Under the pieces are notes generated by a model. The model was given only the letters and a program-made list of their open reading frames with translations, was not told where the DNA came from and made no database searches. A DNA stretch of 44,454 bases from Dactylosporangium sp. (GTDB lineage: Bacteria; Actinomycetota; Actinomycetes; Mycobacteriales; Micromonosporaceae), in the NCBI GenBank assembly GCA_013041765.1, contig JABDRL010000359.1, forward strand, positions 1 to 44,454, read 5' to 3'. Below, piece by piece: positions 26,589 through 35,816 of the stretch. Both the position numbers and the translations under genes were made by a program. Position 1 is the stretch's first letter. Each line of letters starts with the position of its first letter.

Positions 26589-27878
26589 ATGGAGCAACCT
26601 GGGCCTACCTGCTCACTGTGCGGCCGTTCGCTGGACGAGACGGGGCACCTGTCCGGGGACCCGGTCACCGGGGACCGGCTCTGCCCCTCCTGTGCCGAGG
26701 GATGGCCTGCGGACGTGTTCTTTCCGACCTCGGCGATCGCGCGGCTCCAGACCGCGGCAACGCTGGTGGTGGACCCGGACGAGGCGGGCGACGATCCCGA
26801 GCCAGATCCGCTGGACGCCCAGCTGGAACACTTCGTGCGGTCGGTCCCGGTGGCCGCGGTGGCTCGGGACCGGCACCACGAGGTGACTCTGGCCTCCGTG
26901 GACCTGTACGACGAGGGTTTCCTGCTCCGCATGACGGCGCGCTACCCGGTGGGCGGCGGGGCAGGGCCGGCGCGGGGATGCTCCGACGACATCGCCGAGG
27001 TGCTGAAGCTCGTCAGGATTACGATCACCGATAACCGGCGGAAGCCCTACCAGTGGGCGATATGTGGCGCATCGAGCGGCTCGGACGGTGCTTGGTCCGT
27101 CGACACCGTCCGGTGCGCCCCGGTCCCCGGGCCGGAGGTGACCGCGATCCGGATCGAGGTGACGCTGCCCTTGTCCGGGGGCGGCGTCCCCGGACCCTTC
27201 GTCTTCGACGTTTCGCTCACCGCGTCGGCCCCGCCCCCTCTCCCGGCGACGGAGCACCGGCTGCAACGACTGGCCGAGGCTCCCGTCCCGCCCTTTCCCC
27301 GGCCGTTGTCCGCCGCGGTGCTGGCACCCGACGATGTGCCCCTGCCCGACCTCGCGGCGTTGCGGGATGTGATCCCGATCAACCAGAGGGCCACCCGGCG
27401 CGACATGACACTGGCCCTGCTCACGCTCGAGGATTTCGCGGAGGGCCTGCGGCTGCGGCTGATCGCGGCCAGGTCGACCGGTGCTCCGCCCGCGGATCAT
27501 GCGGATCACGCGGAGACGGGCCGCTCCGCACCGGGCCCGCCGGGAGGCGGCGGATTCGAGCGTTTCCTGCCGACCCTGCATGGCGGCTGGCTGGTGCTCA
27601 CCGATGACCGGGGCAACCGCTATGGCCTGCGGCAGAGATCATCACTGTGGCAACGGTCCCGTGCGGGTATCGGTGACTTCCGGGAGATCGTTATGGAATC
27701 CCCGGATTGCCTGCATCCGGGGGCCGTTGGACTGCGACTGTGTGCCCCGGCACTGATCTGGCACGATCCGCCCCTCGGCGTGGTCGGCTCGGGGGACGAA
27801 GCACGATACGAGTATGACATGGGTCCATTCATCATGGTATTTCCCGTGCAGCGATCCCGCCGGAACCGGCCGAGGTGA
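26589..27878 (+). CDS. Zinc-ribbon protein of unknown function
   Basis: 429 residues. The N-terminal CSLC and LCPSC pair (about residues 8-43) forms a zinc ribbon of rubredoxin-knuckle type. The rest is a soluble, beta-rich sequence with two similar-looking halves: each has an acidic loop followed by strands such as DRHHEVTLASVDLYDEGFLLRM and TRRDMTLALLTLEDFAEGLRLRL. These two segments resemble each other and suggest an internal duplication. ATG 26589 has GGAGG at 26578-26582. The frame is open further upstream to ATG 26391, which overlaps the VOC stop, but no ribosome site is seen there. I do not recognise a family; a nested hairpin follows. Confidence 0.7.
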   Translation: MEQPGPTCSLCGRSLDETGHLSGDPVTGDRLCPSCAEGWPADVFFPTSAIARLQTAATLVVDPDEAGDDPEPDPLDAQLEHFVRSVPVAAVARDRHHEVTLASVDLYDEGFLLRMTARYPVGGGAGPARGCSDDIAEVLKLVRITITDNRRKPYQWAICGASSGSDGAWSVDTVRCAPVPGPEVTAIRIEVTLPLSGGGVPGPFVFDVSLTASAPPPLPATEHRLQRLAEAPVPPFPRPLSAAVLAPDDVPLPDLAALRDVIPINQRATRRDMTLALLTLEDFAEGLRLRLIAARSTGAPPADHADHAETGRSAPGPPGGGGFERFLPTLHGGWLVLTDDRGNRYGLRQRSSLWQRSRAGIGDFREIVMESPDCLHPGAVGLRLCAPALIWHDPPLGVVGSGDEARYEYDMGPFIMVFPVQRSRRNRPR

Positions 27879-27894
27879 TGCGGGAGTCGAGGAG

Positions 27895-27952
27895 GCTCCT
27901 TCGCACTTCGGTTCTGGGTGTCGAAGCCTGACCGTCGCAACAGAAGGAGCCG
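27895..27952 (+). terminator. Nested inverted repeat after the zinc-ribbon gene
   Basis: Outer arms GGCTCCTTC (27895-27903) and GAAGGAGCC (27944-27952) are perfect. Inner arms CTTCG (27907-27911) and CGAAG (27923-27927) sit inside. It begins 16 bases after the stop of the zinc-ribbon gene, so terminator function is likely. The outer arms also look like short terminal inverted repeats, but no target duplication or transposase is visible. Confidence 0.4.
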
Positions 27953-28132
27953 AGGCTATCCTACGCGCTCGATGCCGATCCGGACCCGCTCGACGTCCTC
28001 GATCTGTCCCGGCACCGGGGACCACCGCCAGTGCCCGGCTGGCTCTCGGGCAGGACTGAGCGGGTCCCCGGCGCGTGGCGGCCCGGGAGGAACCCGGTTC
28101 GTCGCGGGCGGCGGGCGCCGTATGGTCACGGC

Positions 28133-29047
28133 ATGTCGCTTCGGGAACTGATCGTTCTGGGCACCGCCAGCCAGGCGCCGACCCGGACCCGCAACCACAA
28201 CGGCTACCTGCTGCGCTGGGACGGCGAGGGGTTCCTGTTCGACCCGGGCGAGGGCACCCAACGGCAGCTGACCCATGCCGGAGCGTCCGCCACGGACATC
28301 ACCCGGCTGTGCCTGACGCATTTTCACGGCGACCACTGCCTGGGTGTGCCGGGCGTGATCCAACGGCTGTCGCTGGACCGGGTGGACCATCCCGTGTCCG
28401 CCTATTTCCCGGCCTCGGGTACGGAGTTCTTCGCGCGGCTGCGGCACGCGTCGGTGTTTCACGAGACCGCGGTGCTGCGAGAAGAACCGGTGGCCGCCGA
28501 CGGCGCCGTGGCGAGCGCGGCCTTCGGCACGCTCTGGGCGCGGCGGTTGGACCATCGGGTGGATACGTACGGATACCAGATCGTGGAGCCCGACGGCCGG
28601 CGGATGCTGCCCGAGCGCCTGGCCAGGTACGGGATTTCCGGCCCGGACGTGGGTCGGCTGCAACGCGCCGGCGGCATCCAGGTCGCCGGCCGGGCCGTCA
28701 GCCTTGCCGAGGTCAGCGAGGTCCGCCGGGGCCAGCGGTTCGCGTTCGTCATGGACACCCGGCTGTGCGAGGCGGTGTATGCCCTCGCCGAGGACGCCGA
28801 TCTGCTGGTGATCGAGGCCACCTACCTGCGGGCCGACGCCGACCTGGCAGCCGCGCACGGGCATCTGACCGCGGCCCAGGCCGCGCGGGTGGCGGCCGAG
28901 TGCGGGGTGCGCCGGCTGGTGCTGACCCATTTCTCGCAGCGCTACGACGACCCGGCGAGGTTTCACGCCGAGGCGGCCAGCGCCTTCGACGGTGAGATCC
29001 TCATTGCCGAGGACCTGGCCCGGGTCCCGGTCCCCCGACGTCGTTGA
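28133..29047 (+). CDS. rnz: Ribonuclease Z (tRNA 3'-processing endonuclease)
   Basis: 304 residues of the metallo-beta-lactamase fold. It removes 3' trailers from tRNA precursors in the cytoplasm. The zinc-binding motif HFHGDH is at 63-68. Further ligands are the Asp in FVMDTRL and the His in LTHFSQRY near the C-terminus. [25 protein letters not shown] is characteristic of actinobacterial RNase Z. ATG 28133 starts the conserved [14 protein letters not shown]. The gene appears monocistronic. The 254-base gap before it holds the nested hairpin and an unrecognised coding-like stretch. Confidence 0.93.
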   Translation: MSLRELIVLGTASQAPTRTRNHNGYLLRWDGEGFLFDPGEGTQRQLTHAGASATDITRLCLTHFHGDHCLGVPGVIQRLSLDRVDHPVSAYFPASGTEFFARLRHASVFHETAVLREEPVAADGAVASAAFGTLWARRLDHRVDTYGYQIVEPDGRRMLPERLARYGISGPDVGRLQRAGGIQVAGRAVSLAEVSEVRRGQRFAFVMDTRLCEAVYALAEDADLLVIEATYLRADADLAAAHGHLTAAQAARVAAECGVRRLVLTHFSQRYDDPARFHAEAASAFDGEILIAEDLARVPVPRRR

Positions 29048-29100
29048 AATCCCCCCCCGGCCGGCGGGAGAGCACCGTCCACACCGCTCAGGCCACGGGC

Positions 29101-29355
29101 CTACAGCGCCTGGTGCACCGTGCCAGAGCAGCGACAGCCCTGCTCAGCTGGTTGTCCGCGAGGAAACGGCGGCGTCGGGCGGGCCCACGCCACGATGCTT
29201 CTGAGCATCCTGCCGAGGCCTGGTCCCGGGCGGACCAGGTGGACCCGCCGGCCAGCGGCCTCGCCGCGTCCGCCGACGGCCGGTGCGCCCGCCTGCGCCA
29301 GCTCGGCCTCGCGGCGGACGAGCCGCGCCGCGAAGTAGATGACCGCGCCATTCAT
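29101..29355 (-). CDS. Possible small hypothetical protein
   Basis: 84 residues starting at ATG 29355 with a good ribosome site (GGGGAG six bases upstream). The first 30 residues (MNGAVIYFAARLVRREAELAQ) look like a genuine amphipathic helix, and third codon positions are strongly GC-rich. The C-terminal half is Pro/Arg-rich and less convincing. No family is recognised. It occupies most of the otherwise empty 29048-29483 interval, and I see nothing else there apart from a run of eight C just after the rnz stop. Confidence 0.35.
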   Translation of the reverse strand: MNGAVIYFAARLVRREAELAQAGAPAVGGRGEAAGRRVHLVRPGPGLGRMLRSIVAWARPTPPFPRGQPAEQGCRCSGTVHQAL

Positions 29356-29483
29356 GAGGTTCTCCCCGATAGTCCATGATCTGGGCTGCTTCTTGGAGCC
29401 CGGGGACCGCGTCGTCCCGTCACCGACGACGCTAGAACCTGGAGCGCGCTTCAGGTCAAGTCGTTTTCTGGGCGTCCTCCGCG

Positions 29484-29906
29484 CTAGCGTCCCGATCGGG
29501 GCGAGGGCAGCGGCTGCCAGGACACGACCGTGGGCCGGGCACCGGTGACGGCGAACTCGCGGGCGGCCTGGCGGGCCACGCTCACCGGGACCGCCGAGCG
29601 GTCGGGCATGGTCCACACGCCGCCCAGACGAAACGCCACCGACGACGCGGCGGGCGCTGTCGCAACGCTGCTGAGGGCCTCCCCGGCGACATTGTCGTAC
29701 CAGCAGACGACGCTGAGATCCGGGTGGGCCAGGCCGATGTCGAGCACCCGGTGCTCGTCGATGCTGACGATTTCCACCAGGGGCGGGGCCTGCTGATGCC
29801 GGGGGTCCGCGGCGAGCCGGTCGAGGACACGGTCGAGTTCTCCGGTGCTGGTGACGGTGACGGGGTCTTCGCGAGGATCGACGTAGACCATGACCGGCTG
29901 ACGCAT
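29484..29906 (-). CDS. Imm1-family immunity protein
   Basis: 140 residues. The Imm1 hallmarks are an early strand VMVYVDPRED, the ELDRVLDRLA helix, the LSVVCWYDNVAG strand and the C-terminal motif RPTVVSWQP. Imm1 proteins neutralise deaminase or nuclease toxins of contact-dependent systems, but in actinobacteria many are orphans, as here: no toxin gene is within the window. ATG 29906 follows GAAGGGA. A short copy of the C-terminal motif lies just upstream on the same strand near 29950-30000, which hints at a lost tandem paralogue. Confidence 0.75.
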   Translation of the reverse strand: MRQPVMVYVDPREDPVTVTSTGELDRVLDRLAADPRHQQAPPLVEIVSIDEHRVLDIGLAHPDLSVVCWYDNVAGEALSSVATAPAASSVAFRLGGVWTMPDRSAVPVSVARQAAREFAVTGARPTVVSWQPLPSPRSGR

Positions 29907-30091
29907 GCGTCGGTTCCCTTCAGATTGTGACCGCCAGCACCCCGACCCTGCCGCCTCGCGATGCTGGTCCGGCTGCGGCTGCCACGATACGCACGTTGGC
30001 CGATATCCGCCGGGGTGTTCCGGCCCGGATGGTGCGTGGCCGGCCCCGGCCGGCGACCCGGCACCGCGGATCTCCGCCCGGGTCGGGTGGC

Positions 30092-30871
30092 TCATGGGGC
30101 GAATCCGCCGTTGCTGAGCAGGAGTTGCCCGTTGATCCAGCCGCCCTCGGGGGAGCACAGGAACGCGACCAGGTTCGCGCAGTCCCGCGGCTGGCCGAGA
30201 CGGGCCAGCGGGGTGGCGCGGATGACGCCGGCCTGCATCTCCCGGCTCATCCACCCGGTGTCGGTCGGCCCGGGATTGATGACGTTGGCGGTGACCCCGA
30301 GATGGGCCAGCTCCCTGGCGGCCGCGAGGGTGATCCGGTCGAGGGCGCCCTTGCTCGCCCCGTACGGCAGGTTGCCAACGGTGTGGTCGCTGGTGAGACT
30401 CAGGATCCGGCCGGTGCCGTGGGGTCCGTCGAACCGGCGGGCGTACTCCCGGATGAGCAGCCAGGTCGCCCGGGCGTTCACCGCGAAGTGCCGGTCGAAG
30501 CTGTCGACGGTGGTGGTGAGGATGTCCGAGTCGACAGACTCGCAGTGGCACATCACCAGCGCGGTGACCCGGCCCAGACCGTGTTCGACGGTGTCGAAGA
30601 TCCGGGTGGGGGTGTCGGGGTCGCTCAGGTCCGCCTCGACGGCCAGGGCGCGTGACCCGAGTGCCTCGGCCCGCCGGGCGAGAGACCCGGCGGTGGCCGG
30701 ATCGCCGCCCCAGGGCATGCGCTCGTCGTAGGCGTTCCACGCGGTGAACGCCACCTCCCAGCCGTTCCCGGCCAGGGCGACGACGACGGACGCCGCGATC
30801 CCGCTGGTCCGGCCGGCGCCGGTCACCAGCGCCAGCGGGCGGGCGGCTCGGCCGGTGTCCGGTGCGGCCAT
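30092..30871 (-). CDS. Short-chain dehydrogenase/reductase
   Basis: 259 residues, Rossmann fold. The cofactor loop is TGAGRTSGIA. The catalytic Ser is in LTSD and the YxxxK pair is in YGASK. NPGPTDTGWM and the end NGQLLLSNGG are typical of classical SDRs. The substrate is unknown. The Asn of the usual NNAG motif is replaced (MCHCES), a departure seen in some SDR subfamilies with less certain activity. ATG 30871 shares one base with the MFS stop (TGATG), so the two are coupled. Confidence 0.82.
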   Translation of the reverse strand: MAAPDTGRAARPLALVTGAGRTSGIAASVVVALAGNGWEVAFTAWNAYDERMPWGGDPATAGSLARRAEALGSRALAVEADLSDPDTPTRIFDTVEHGLGRVTALVMCHCESVDSDILTTTVDSFDRHFAVNARATWLLIREYARRFDGPHGTGRILSLTSDHTVGNLPYGASKGALDRITLAAARELAHLGVTANVINPGPTDTGWMSREMQAGVIRATPLARLGQPRDCANLVAFLCSPEGGWINGQLLLSNGGFAP

Positions 30872-32130
30872 CAGCTGCCCCCCTGATCTCCGGTGGTCTG
30901 CGGCGTCGGCTCAGAACTGTACCGAGGGGCGCGCGTGCGCAACCCCCAGCCCATCATCGGGAGCGCGATCGTCGCCGCCACGGCTCCGGAGACCAGCAGC
31001 GGGACCGTTCCGTCCGCGCCCCAGGCCAGCCCGGCCCACAGCCCGGCCAGCAGGACCCCGAGCCCCGTCAGGCACTGAAACACCCCCTGGCCGCTGCCCT
31101 GGAGGTGTTCGGGCAGCAGCCGGGAGATCCACGCCTTGCCGACGCCATCGGTGCCCGCGGCGAACCCGCCGTAGCCGACCAGAAGCACCAGAGCGACCAC
31201 GGGCGACCGGGTCAGCCCGAGCCCGAGGTACGCGACCGCGAAGCAGCCCAGGCCGATGCCGAACACCGTGGCCGGGGACAGCCGATCCGCCAGGGCGCCA
31301 GCGGGGAGGCTCAGTGTGGCGTAGGCCAGGTTGAACAGCACGTACGCCCCGATGACCCCGGGGACGGAGAACCCGATCTCGTAGAGCCGGAGCAGGAGCA
31401 GCGCATCGGGGAAGTTGACGAGCGCGAACCCGGCGAGGACCGCGACCACCGTCCAGTACCGGGATGGCAGCCGGCCGGGGGCGAGGAGCGAACCCCACCC
31501 GGAGGCTGGCCTGGGGGCGGGGCGGCGGACCGGCTCGCGCAGGGCGAGGACCAGCAGGGTGCTGGCCACCGCCGGGACGAGGGCGATCAGCAGCAGCGGC
31601 CGGATTCGCTCCTGGAGCAGGTGGTACAGGGCAAGCCCGGCGAGCGGGCCGATGACGGCCCCGGTCGTGTCCATGGCCCGGTGGAATCCGAAGGCCCGCC
31701 CCCGCGCCCGAGGGGGAACATCGGCGACGATCAGGGCGTCCCGGGGCGCCCCCCGGAGTCCCTTGCCGAGCCGGTCGATGCCCCGGCCGGCGAGGACGAC
31801 CGGCCACGCCCCCGCGACGGCGACCATGGCCTTCCCGAGCGCCGCCAGCCCGTACCCGAGTCCGATCAGCGGCTTGCGGGGAAACCGGTCGGCGAGCCGG
31901 CCACTGATCAGCTTGGTGACCGCCGAGGCCGCTTCGGCGATGCCCTCGACGATGCCGACGGCGGCGGCTGGCGCGCCGAGGACGGCGGTCAGGAAGATCG
32001 GCATCACCGGGTAGAGCAGTTCCGAGGCCGCGTCCTGGGTCAGCGAGACTGCGGAAACGATTCTGAGATTCCTGGTGAGCCATGGCGCGCGGGCGTGGTC
32101 GGGGCACTCGGGGGCGGGTGACCGGGTCAT
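30871..32130 (-). CDS. Major facilitator superfamily transporter
   Basis: 419 residues, about twelve hydrophobic helices. Between helices 2 and 3 lies the MFS signature GRLADRFPRKPLIGLGYG, and a related GALADRLSP appears in the second half. The RLGKGLRGAPRDALI segment is typical of a group of drug/metabolite exporters. ATG 32130 gives a short cytoplasmic N-terminus; the frame is open to 32193. It is coupled to the SDR downstream, so the pair may modify and export one compound. It is divergent from the ABC transporter across about 200 bases. Confidence 0.85.
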   Translation of the reverse strand: MTRSPAPECPDHARAPWLTRNLRIVSAVSLTQDAASELLYPVMPIFLTAVLGAPAAAVGIVEGIAEAASAVTKLISGRLADRFPRKPLIGLGYGLAALGKAMVAVAGAWPVVLAGRGIDRLGKGLRGAPRDALIVADVPPRARGRAFGFHRAMDTTGAVIGPLAGLALYHLLQERIRPLLLIALVPAVASTLLVLALREPVRRPAPRPASGWGSLLAPGRLPSRYWTVVAVLAGFALVNFPDALLLLRLYEIGFSVPGVIGAYVLFNLAYATLSLPAGALADRLSPATVFGIGLGCFAVAYLGLGLTRSPVVALVLLVGYGGFAAGTDGVGKAWISRLLPEHLQGSGQGVFQCLTGLGVLLAGLWAGLAWGADGTVPLLVSGAVAATIALPMMGWGLRTRAPRYSSEPTPQTTGDQGGS

Positions 32131-32332
32131 GACCAAGCATTCTGGTGGCCCCCGGCGGATCCGGTACCGGCGGTACGTCCATCTCTTGACCATCGGTGGA
32201 GTCCAATGTCACTCCTTCCCGGGTTTCGGTAGCCATATCCAGGCCTGTCAACGGAGAATGAGCGGGTACACAACGGACAGGCGGGGGAGGTTCCGAGCGG
32301 CGGCTACCCGGCCACGATGCGAGGAGACGACG

Positions 32333-33895
32333 GTGAACAGGACAGACGGCGCACGACCGAGGGGCCGGAGCCGACGTTGGCGGCTCGCCGCGCTCATCTC
32401 CGTGGTTGCCCTTGCGGCGACCGGATGCTCGGGGGGCGAATCGGTGGACGTGGACGGAGACTCCGGCGGCAGCGGTGGCACACTCGTTGTGGCGATCTCC
32501 AGCGAGCCCGACAGCCTGGACGTCCACGTCTCGACCGCATCGCCGACGTTCCTGGTCCTCGAAAACGTGTACGACACGCTGGTGGAGCCGGCCGCGGATC
32601 TCAGCTTCCAGCCGGCCCTGGCCACCGATTGGCAGATCAGCGAGGACCTGCTCACCTGGACCTTCCACCTGCGCAAGGACGTCACCTGGCACAACGGGCG
32701 GGCCTTCGGCGCGGACGACGTGGTCGCCAGCTTCCAACGGATCATGGATTCGGACGTCGCCGCCAACGCGTGGCGGTTCGAGTCGGTGACGGAGGTCCGC
32801 AAGGTCGACGATCTGACCGTCGAGTTCGCCCTGAACCGGCCGACGCCGAACCTGCTGGCGAACGTCGGCGGGTTCAAGGGCATGGCGATCGTGCCGCCGG
32901 AACTCATCGAGGGAGACGGCCTGGCCACCGGTGCCGTCGGAACGGGCCCCTTCACCTTCGTCAGCTACACCCCGGGCGACAAGATCGTGCTGGCGGCCAA
33001 TCCCGAGTACTGGGGGGAGGGCCCCTTCGTGGACCGGGTCGAGTTCCGCTTCATCGCGGAACCGACCACCGCGCTCACCAACCTGCGCACCGGCGACGTG
33101 CACCTGACCAACAACGTGCCGCCGCAGCAGATCGACGCGCTGAGCGACGATTCCGACGTGGAACTCGGCCGGCTGGCCAGCAACGACTACTGGTACTTCA
33201 CCTGCAACTTCGACCGGGAGCCGTTCAACAACACCGATGTGCGCCGAGCGCTGTCGTTCGCGGTGGACCGGGAGCAGATCGCGCAGGCCGCCTACTTCGA
33301 CGCCGCCACCCCGGTGCAGTCGGCGATGGGACCGGGCAGCTTCTGGGCCACCGACTACGCGCCGTTCTCCCATGATCCCCAGCAGTCGCGGGACCTGCTG
33401 GCCAAGGCGGGCGTGTCCGGGCTGACGGTGGACCTGATGCTCACCAACGAGTTCCCGCACACCATCCAGGCCGCCGAGGTCATCGCCAGCCAGTGGAAGG
33501 ACGTCGGGGTCGGGGTGAACATCCGCACGCTCGACTTCGCCAGCTGGCTCGACGAGCAGGGCAAGGGCAACTACGACTGCTACGTGCTGGGCTGGCTGAA
33601 CAACCTCGACGGCGAGTACGCCTACCACGCCCAGCACCACTCCGGCGGCGCCTACAACTTCCAGGGGTACGCCAACGCCGAGGTGGACCGGCTCCTCGAC
33701 GAGGCCCGGGTGCAGACCGACGACACGACCCGGCGCGACCGGTATGCGGCCGCGGCCCGCCTGCTCATCGACGACGTCAGCTACGCCTACCTCTACACCC
33801 CGGACACCGTGCTCGCCTGGCTGCCCACCGTGAAGGGAGTCGAGGTGCACCCGGACGGGAAGACCCGGTTGCGCGGCGTCCGGATCGGCGGCTGA
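32333..33895 (+). CDS. Peptide-type ABC transporter substrate-binding lipoprotein
   Basis: 520 residues of the DppA/OppA-type SBP_bac_5 family. The lipoprotein signal has basic residues, a hydrophobic core and the lipobox LAATGC (Cys near 35). The family landmarks are present: ENVYDTLVE, PALATDWQISEDLLTWTFHLRKDVTWHNG and VGTGPFTFVSYTPGD. It should bind peptides or similar ligands outside the membrane and deliver them to the permeases encoded next. GTG 32333 follows GAGGAG. It is the first gene of a five-gene transporter operon. Confidence 0.93.
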   Translation: MNRTDGARPRGRSRRWRLAALISVVALAATGCSGGESVDVDGDSGGSGGTLVVAISSEPDSLDVHVSTASPTFLVLENVYDTLVEPAADLSFQPALATDWQISEDLLTWTFHLRKDVTWHNGRAFGADDVVASFQRIMDSDVAANAWRFESVTEVRKVDDLTVEFALNRPTPNLLANVGGFKGMAIVPPELIEGDGLATGAVGTGPFTFVSYTPGDKIVLAANPEYWGEGPFVDRVEFRFIAEPTTALTNLRTGDVHLTNNVPPQQIDALSDDSDVELGRLASNDYWYFTCNFDREPFNNTDVRRALSFAVDREQIAQAAYFDAATPVQSAMGPGSFWATDYAPFSHDPQQSRDLLAKAGVSGLTVDLMLTNEFPHTIQAAEVIASQWKDVGVGVNIRTLDFASWLDEQGKGNYDCYVLGWLNNLDGEYAYHAQHHSGGAYNFQGYANAEVDRLLDEARVQTDDTTRRDRYAAAARLLIDDVSYAYLYTPDTVLAWLPTVKGVEVHPDGKTRLRGVRIGG

Positions 33896-33946
33896 GCCCG
33901 CCCGCCCGGACAACGGATCCCACAGCAGAAGGAGGTCTGCTCGGCC

Positions 33947-34891
33947 ATGGGCCGATACCTGCTGCGCCGGCTGCTGCATACGGTGCTGGCGATGCTCGGC
34001 GTCAGCATCGGGGTGTTCCTCATCATGCACCTGGTGCCCGGCGACCCGATCCGGCTCGCCCTGGGCACCCGGTTCGACCCCGAGGTCTACCAGGCACTGC
34101 GTTCCCGGGCCGGCCTCGATCGGCCGCTGCTGGCGCAGTACGGTACCTGGCTGTCGCATGCCGTCACCGGGGACTTCGGGGTGAGTTTCCGCAGCGGGCA
34201 GCCCGTCGGTGAGCTGCTGTGGCAGCGGCTGGGGCCCACGGCGACGCTGGCGGGCGCGGCCCTGCTGGTGGCGCTGTCCATCGCCCTGCCGGTGGGCATC
34301 CTGTCCGCGGTGTGGTCGGGCTCGGTCATCGACCGGATCGCCACGGCGTTGAGTCAACTCTGGGTGTCGGTGCCGGATTTCTGGAGCGGCATCATGTACA
34401 TCCTGCTGTTCGCCCTGGTCCTCGGCTGGTTGCCGGCCTCGGGCTACGTGTCGCCCCTCGACGACCCGGTCCAGGCGCTGCGGCACCTGGTGCTGCCGGC
34501 CCTCACCGTGGGCCTGATCTCCGGCTCGATCCTGACCCGGTTCGTGCGCTCCGCGGTGCTGGAGGCCCTCAACCAGGACTACACCCGGACCGCCCGGGCC
34601 AAGGGCCTGTCGCGATGGCAGACGGTCCGCCGCCACGTCCTGCCCAACGCCTGGATCCCGATCGTCACCGTTGCCGGTCTTCAGCTGGGATTTCTGCTCG
34701 GCGGGGTGGTGGTGGTCGAGGTGATCTTCGAGTGGCCGGGGCTGGGGCGGCTGGCCTACGACGCGGTGATCCGTCGGGACTACAGCCTGTTGCAGGGCGC
34801 GGTCCTGGTCATCGCGACGGTGTTCCTCACGATCAATCTTTTCGTGGATATCCTGTGTGGATACCTGGACCCGAGGGTCCGGCGCCCATGA
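33947..34891 (+). CDS. Peptide-type ABC transporter permease 1 (DppB-like)
   Basis: 314 residues, six membrane helices. N-terminal RYLLRRLLHTVLAMLGVSIGVFLIMHLVPGDP is the classic DppB start. The EAA loop (ALNQDYTRTARAKGLS...RRHVLPNA) contacts the ATPases. ATG 33947 follows GGAGGT. The gene overlaps the next permease by ATGA. Confidence 0.93.
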   Translation: MGRYLLRRLLHTVLAMLGVSIGVFLIMHLVPGDPIRLALGTRFDPEVYQALRSRAGLDRPLLAQYGTWLSHAVTGDFGVSFRSGQPVGELLWQRLGPTATLAGAALLVALSIALPVGILSAVWSGSVIDRIATALSQLWVSVPDFWSGIMYILLFALVLGWLPASGYVSPLDDPVQALRHLVLPALTVGLISGSILTRFVRSAVLEALNQDYTRTARAKGLSRWQTVRRHVLPNAWIPIVTVAGLQLGFLLGGVVVVEVIFEWPGLGRLAYDAVIRRDYSLLQGAVLVIATVFLTINLFVDILCGYLDPRVRRP

Positions 34892-35814
34892 CCGACGACC
34901 CCGAGGACCGGGCCACGCCCGGTGCCGGTGCCCCGATCGCCGAACACCGCACCCGCACCCGGGAGACCATCGGGATCCTGCTGACCAACCGGCTGTCGGC
35001 CTTCGGGCTGGTCGTGATGGGCCTGCTGATCTTCACTGCGGTGTTCGGGTCCATGGTGGCCCCCTACGACCCGACCAGCGTCGACATCCCCGCCCGGCTC
35101 TCGGGGCCGTCGCTGGACCACCCGTTCGGCACGGACAACCTCGGCCGGGACGTGTTCAGCCGGGTCCTGGCCGGCGCGCGGGTCTCCTTCCAGGTCGGCA
35201 TCGTGGCGGTCGGCATCTCCCTCACCATGGGGGTGGTCACCGGACTCGTCGCCGGGTTCTACTCCGGAGCGGCCGACGCCGTGCTGATGCGCGCGATGGA
35301 CATGCTGTTCGCCTTCCCCGCGATCCTGCTCGCCATCGCCGTCCTGGCGGTCCTGGGGCCGGGCATCACCAATGCCATGATCGCCATCGGCATCGTCTAC
35401 ATCCCCATCTTCGCCCGGATCACCCGGGCCAGCACCCTGGTGGTCAAGGAGGAGCTGTACGTCCGGGCCGCCCGCTCCGTGGGCGCCTCGGACCTGCGGA
35501 TCCTGCGACGGCACATCCTGCCCAACATCCTCGCGCCCATCATCGTGCAGACCTCGTTGAGCCTGGCCTTCGCCATCCTGGCCGAGGCCGCGCTGTCCTT
35601 CCTCGGGCTGGGCGTGCAGCGGCCGACCCCGGCGTGGGGCAGGATGCTCGCCGAGGGGCGTGACTTCGTCAACCAGGCCCCGTGGATGGGCATATTCCCG
35701 GGGATCGCGGTCTTCGTCACCGTGCTGGCGTTCAACTTCGTCGGCGACGGGCTGCGCGACGCGCTCGACCCGAAGCAGAAGTCCGTCATCGAGTCCCGGG
35801 GGAGGGCGGTCTGA
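34888..35814 (+). CDS. Peptide-type ABC transporter permease 2 (DppC-like)
   Basis: 308 residues. The N-terminal hydrophilic segment is followed by APYDPTSVD and HPFGTDNLGRDVFSRVLAG, a DppC signature, and five to six membrane helices. The EAA loop (ELYVRAARSVGAS...RRHILPN) is intact. ATG 34888 overlaps the stop of permease 1, so the heteromeric channel subunits are made together. Confidence 0.93.
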   Translation: MTDDPEDRATPGAGAPIAEHRTRTRETIGILLTNRLSAFGLVVMGLLIFTAVFGSMVAPYDPTSVDIPARLSGPSLDHPFGTDNLGRDVFSRVLAGARVSFQVGIVAVGISLTMGVVTGLVAGFYSGAADAVLMRAMDMLFAFPAILLAIAVLAVLGPGITNAMIAIGIVYIPIFARITRASTLVVKEELYVRAARSVGASDLRILRRHILPNILAPIIVQTSLSLAFAILAEAALSFLGLGVQRPTPAWGRMLAEGRDFVNQAPWMGIFPGIAVFVTVLAFNFVGDGLRDALDPKQKSVIESRGRAV

Positions 35815-35816
35815 GG

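Noticed and set aside
27895-27952. Insertion sequence or MITE
   Set aside because: Short inverted arms only; no transposase, no flanking target duplication seen. Kept as a terminator with a note.
30911-34636. 1241-codon minus-strand open frame
   Set aside because: It crosses the real MFS gene in a wrong frame and the ABC-transporter genes in antisense; Arg/Pro/Gly-rich with no domain. High GC keeps such frames open by chance.
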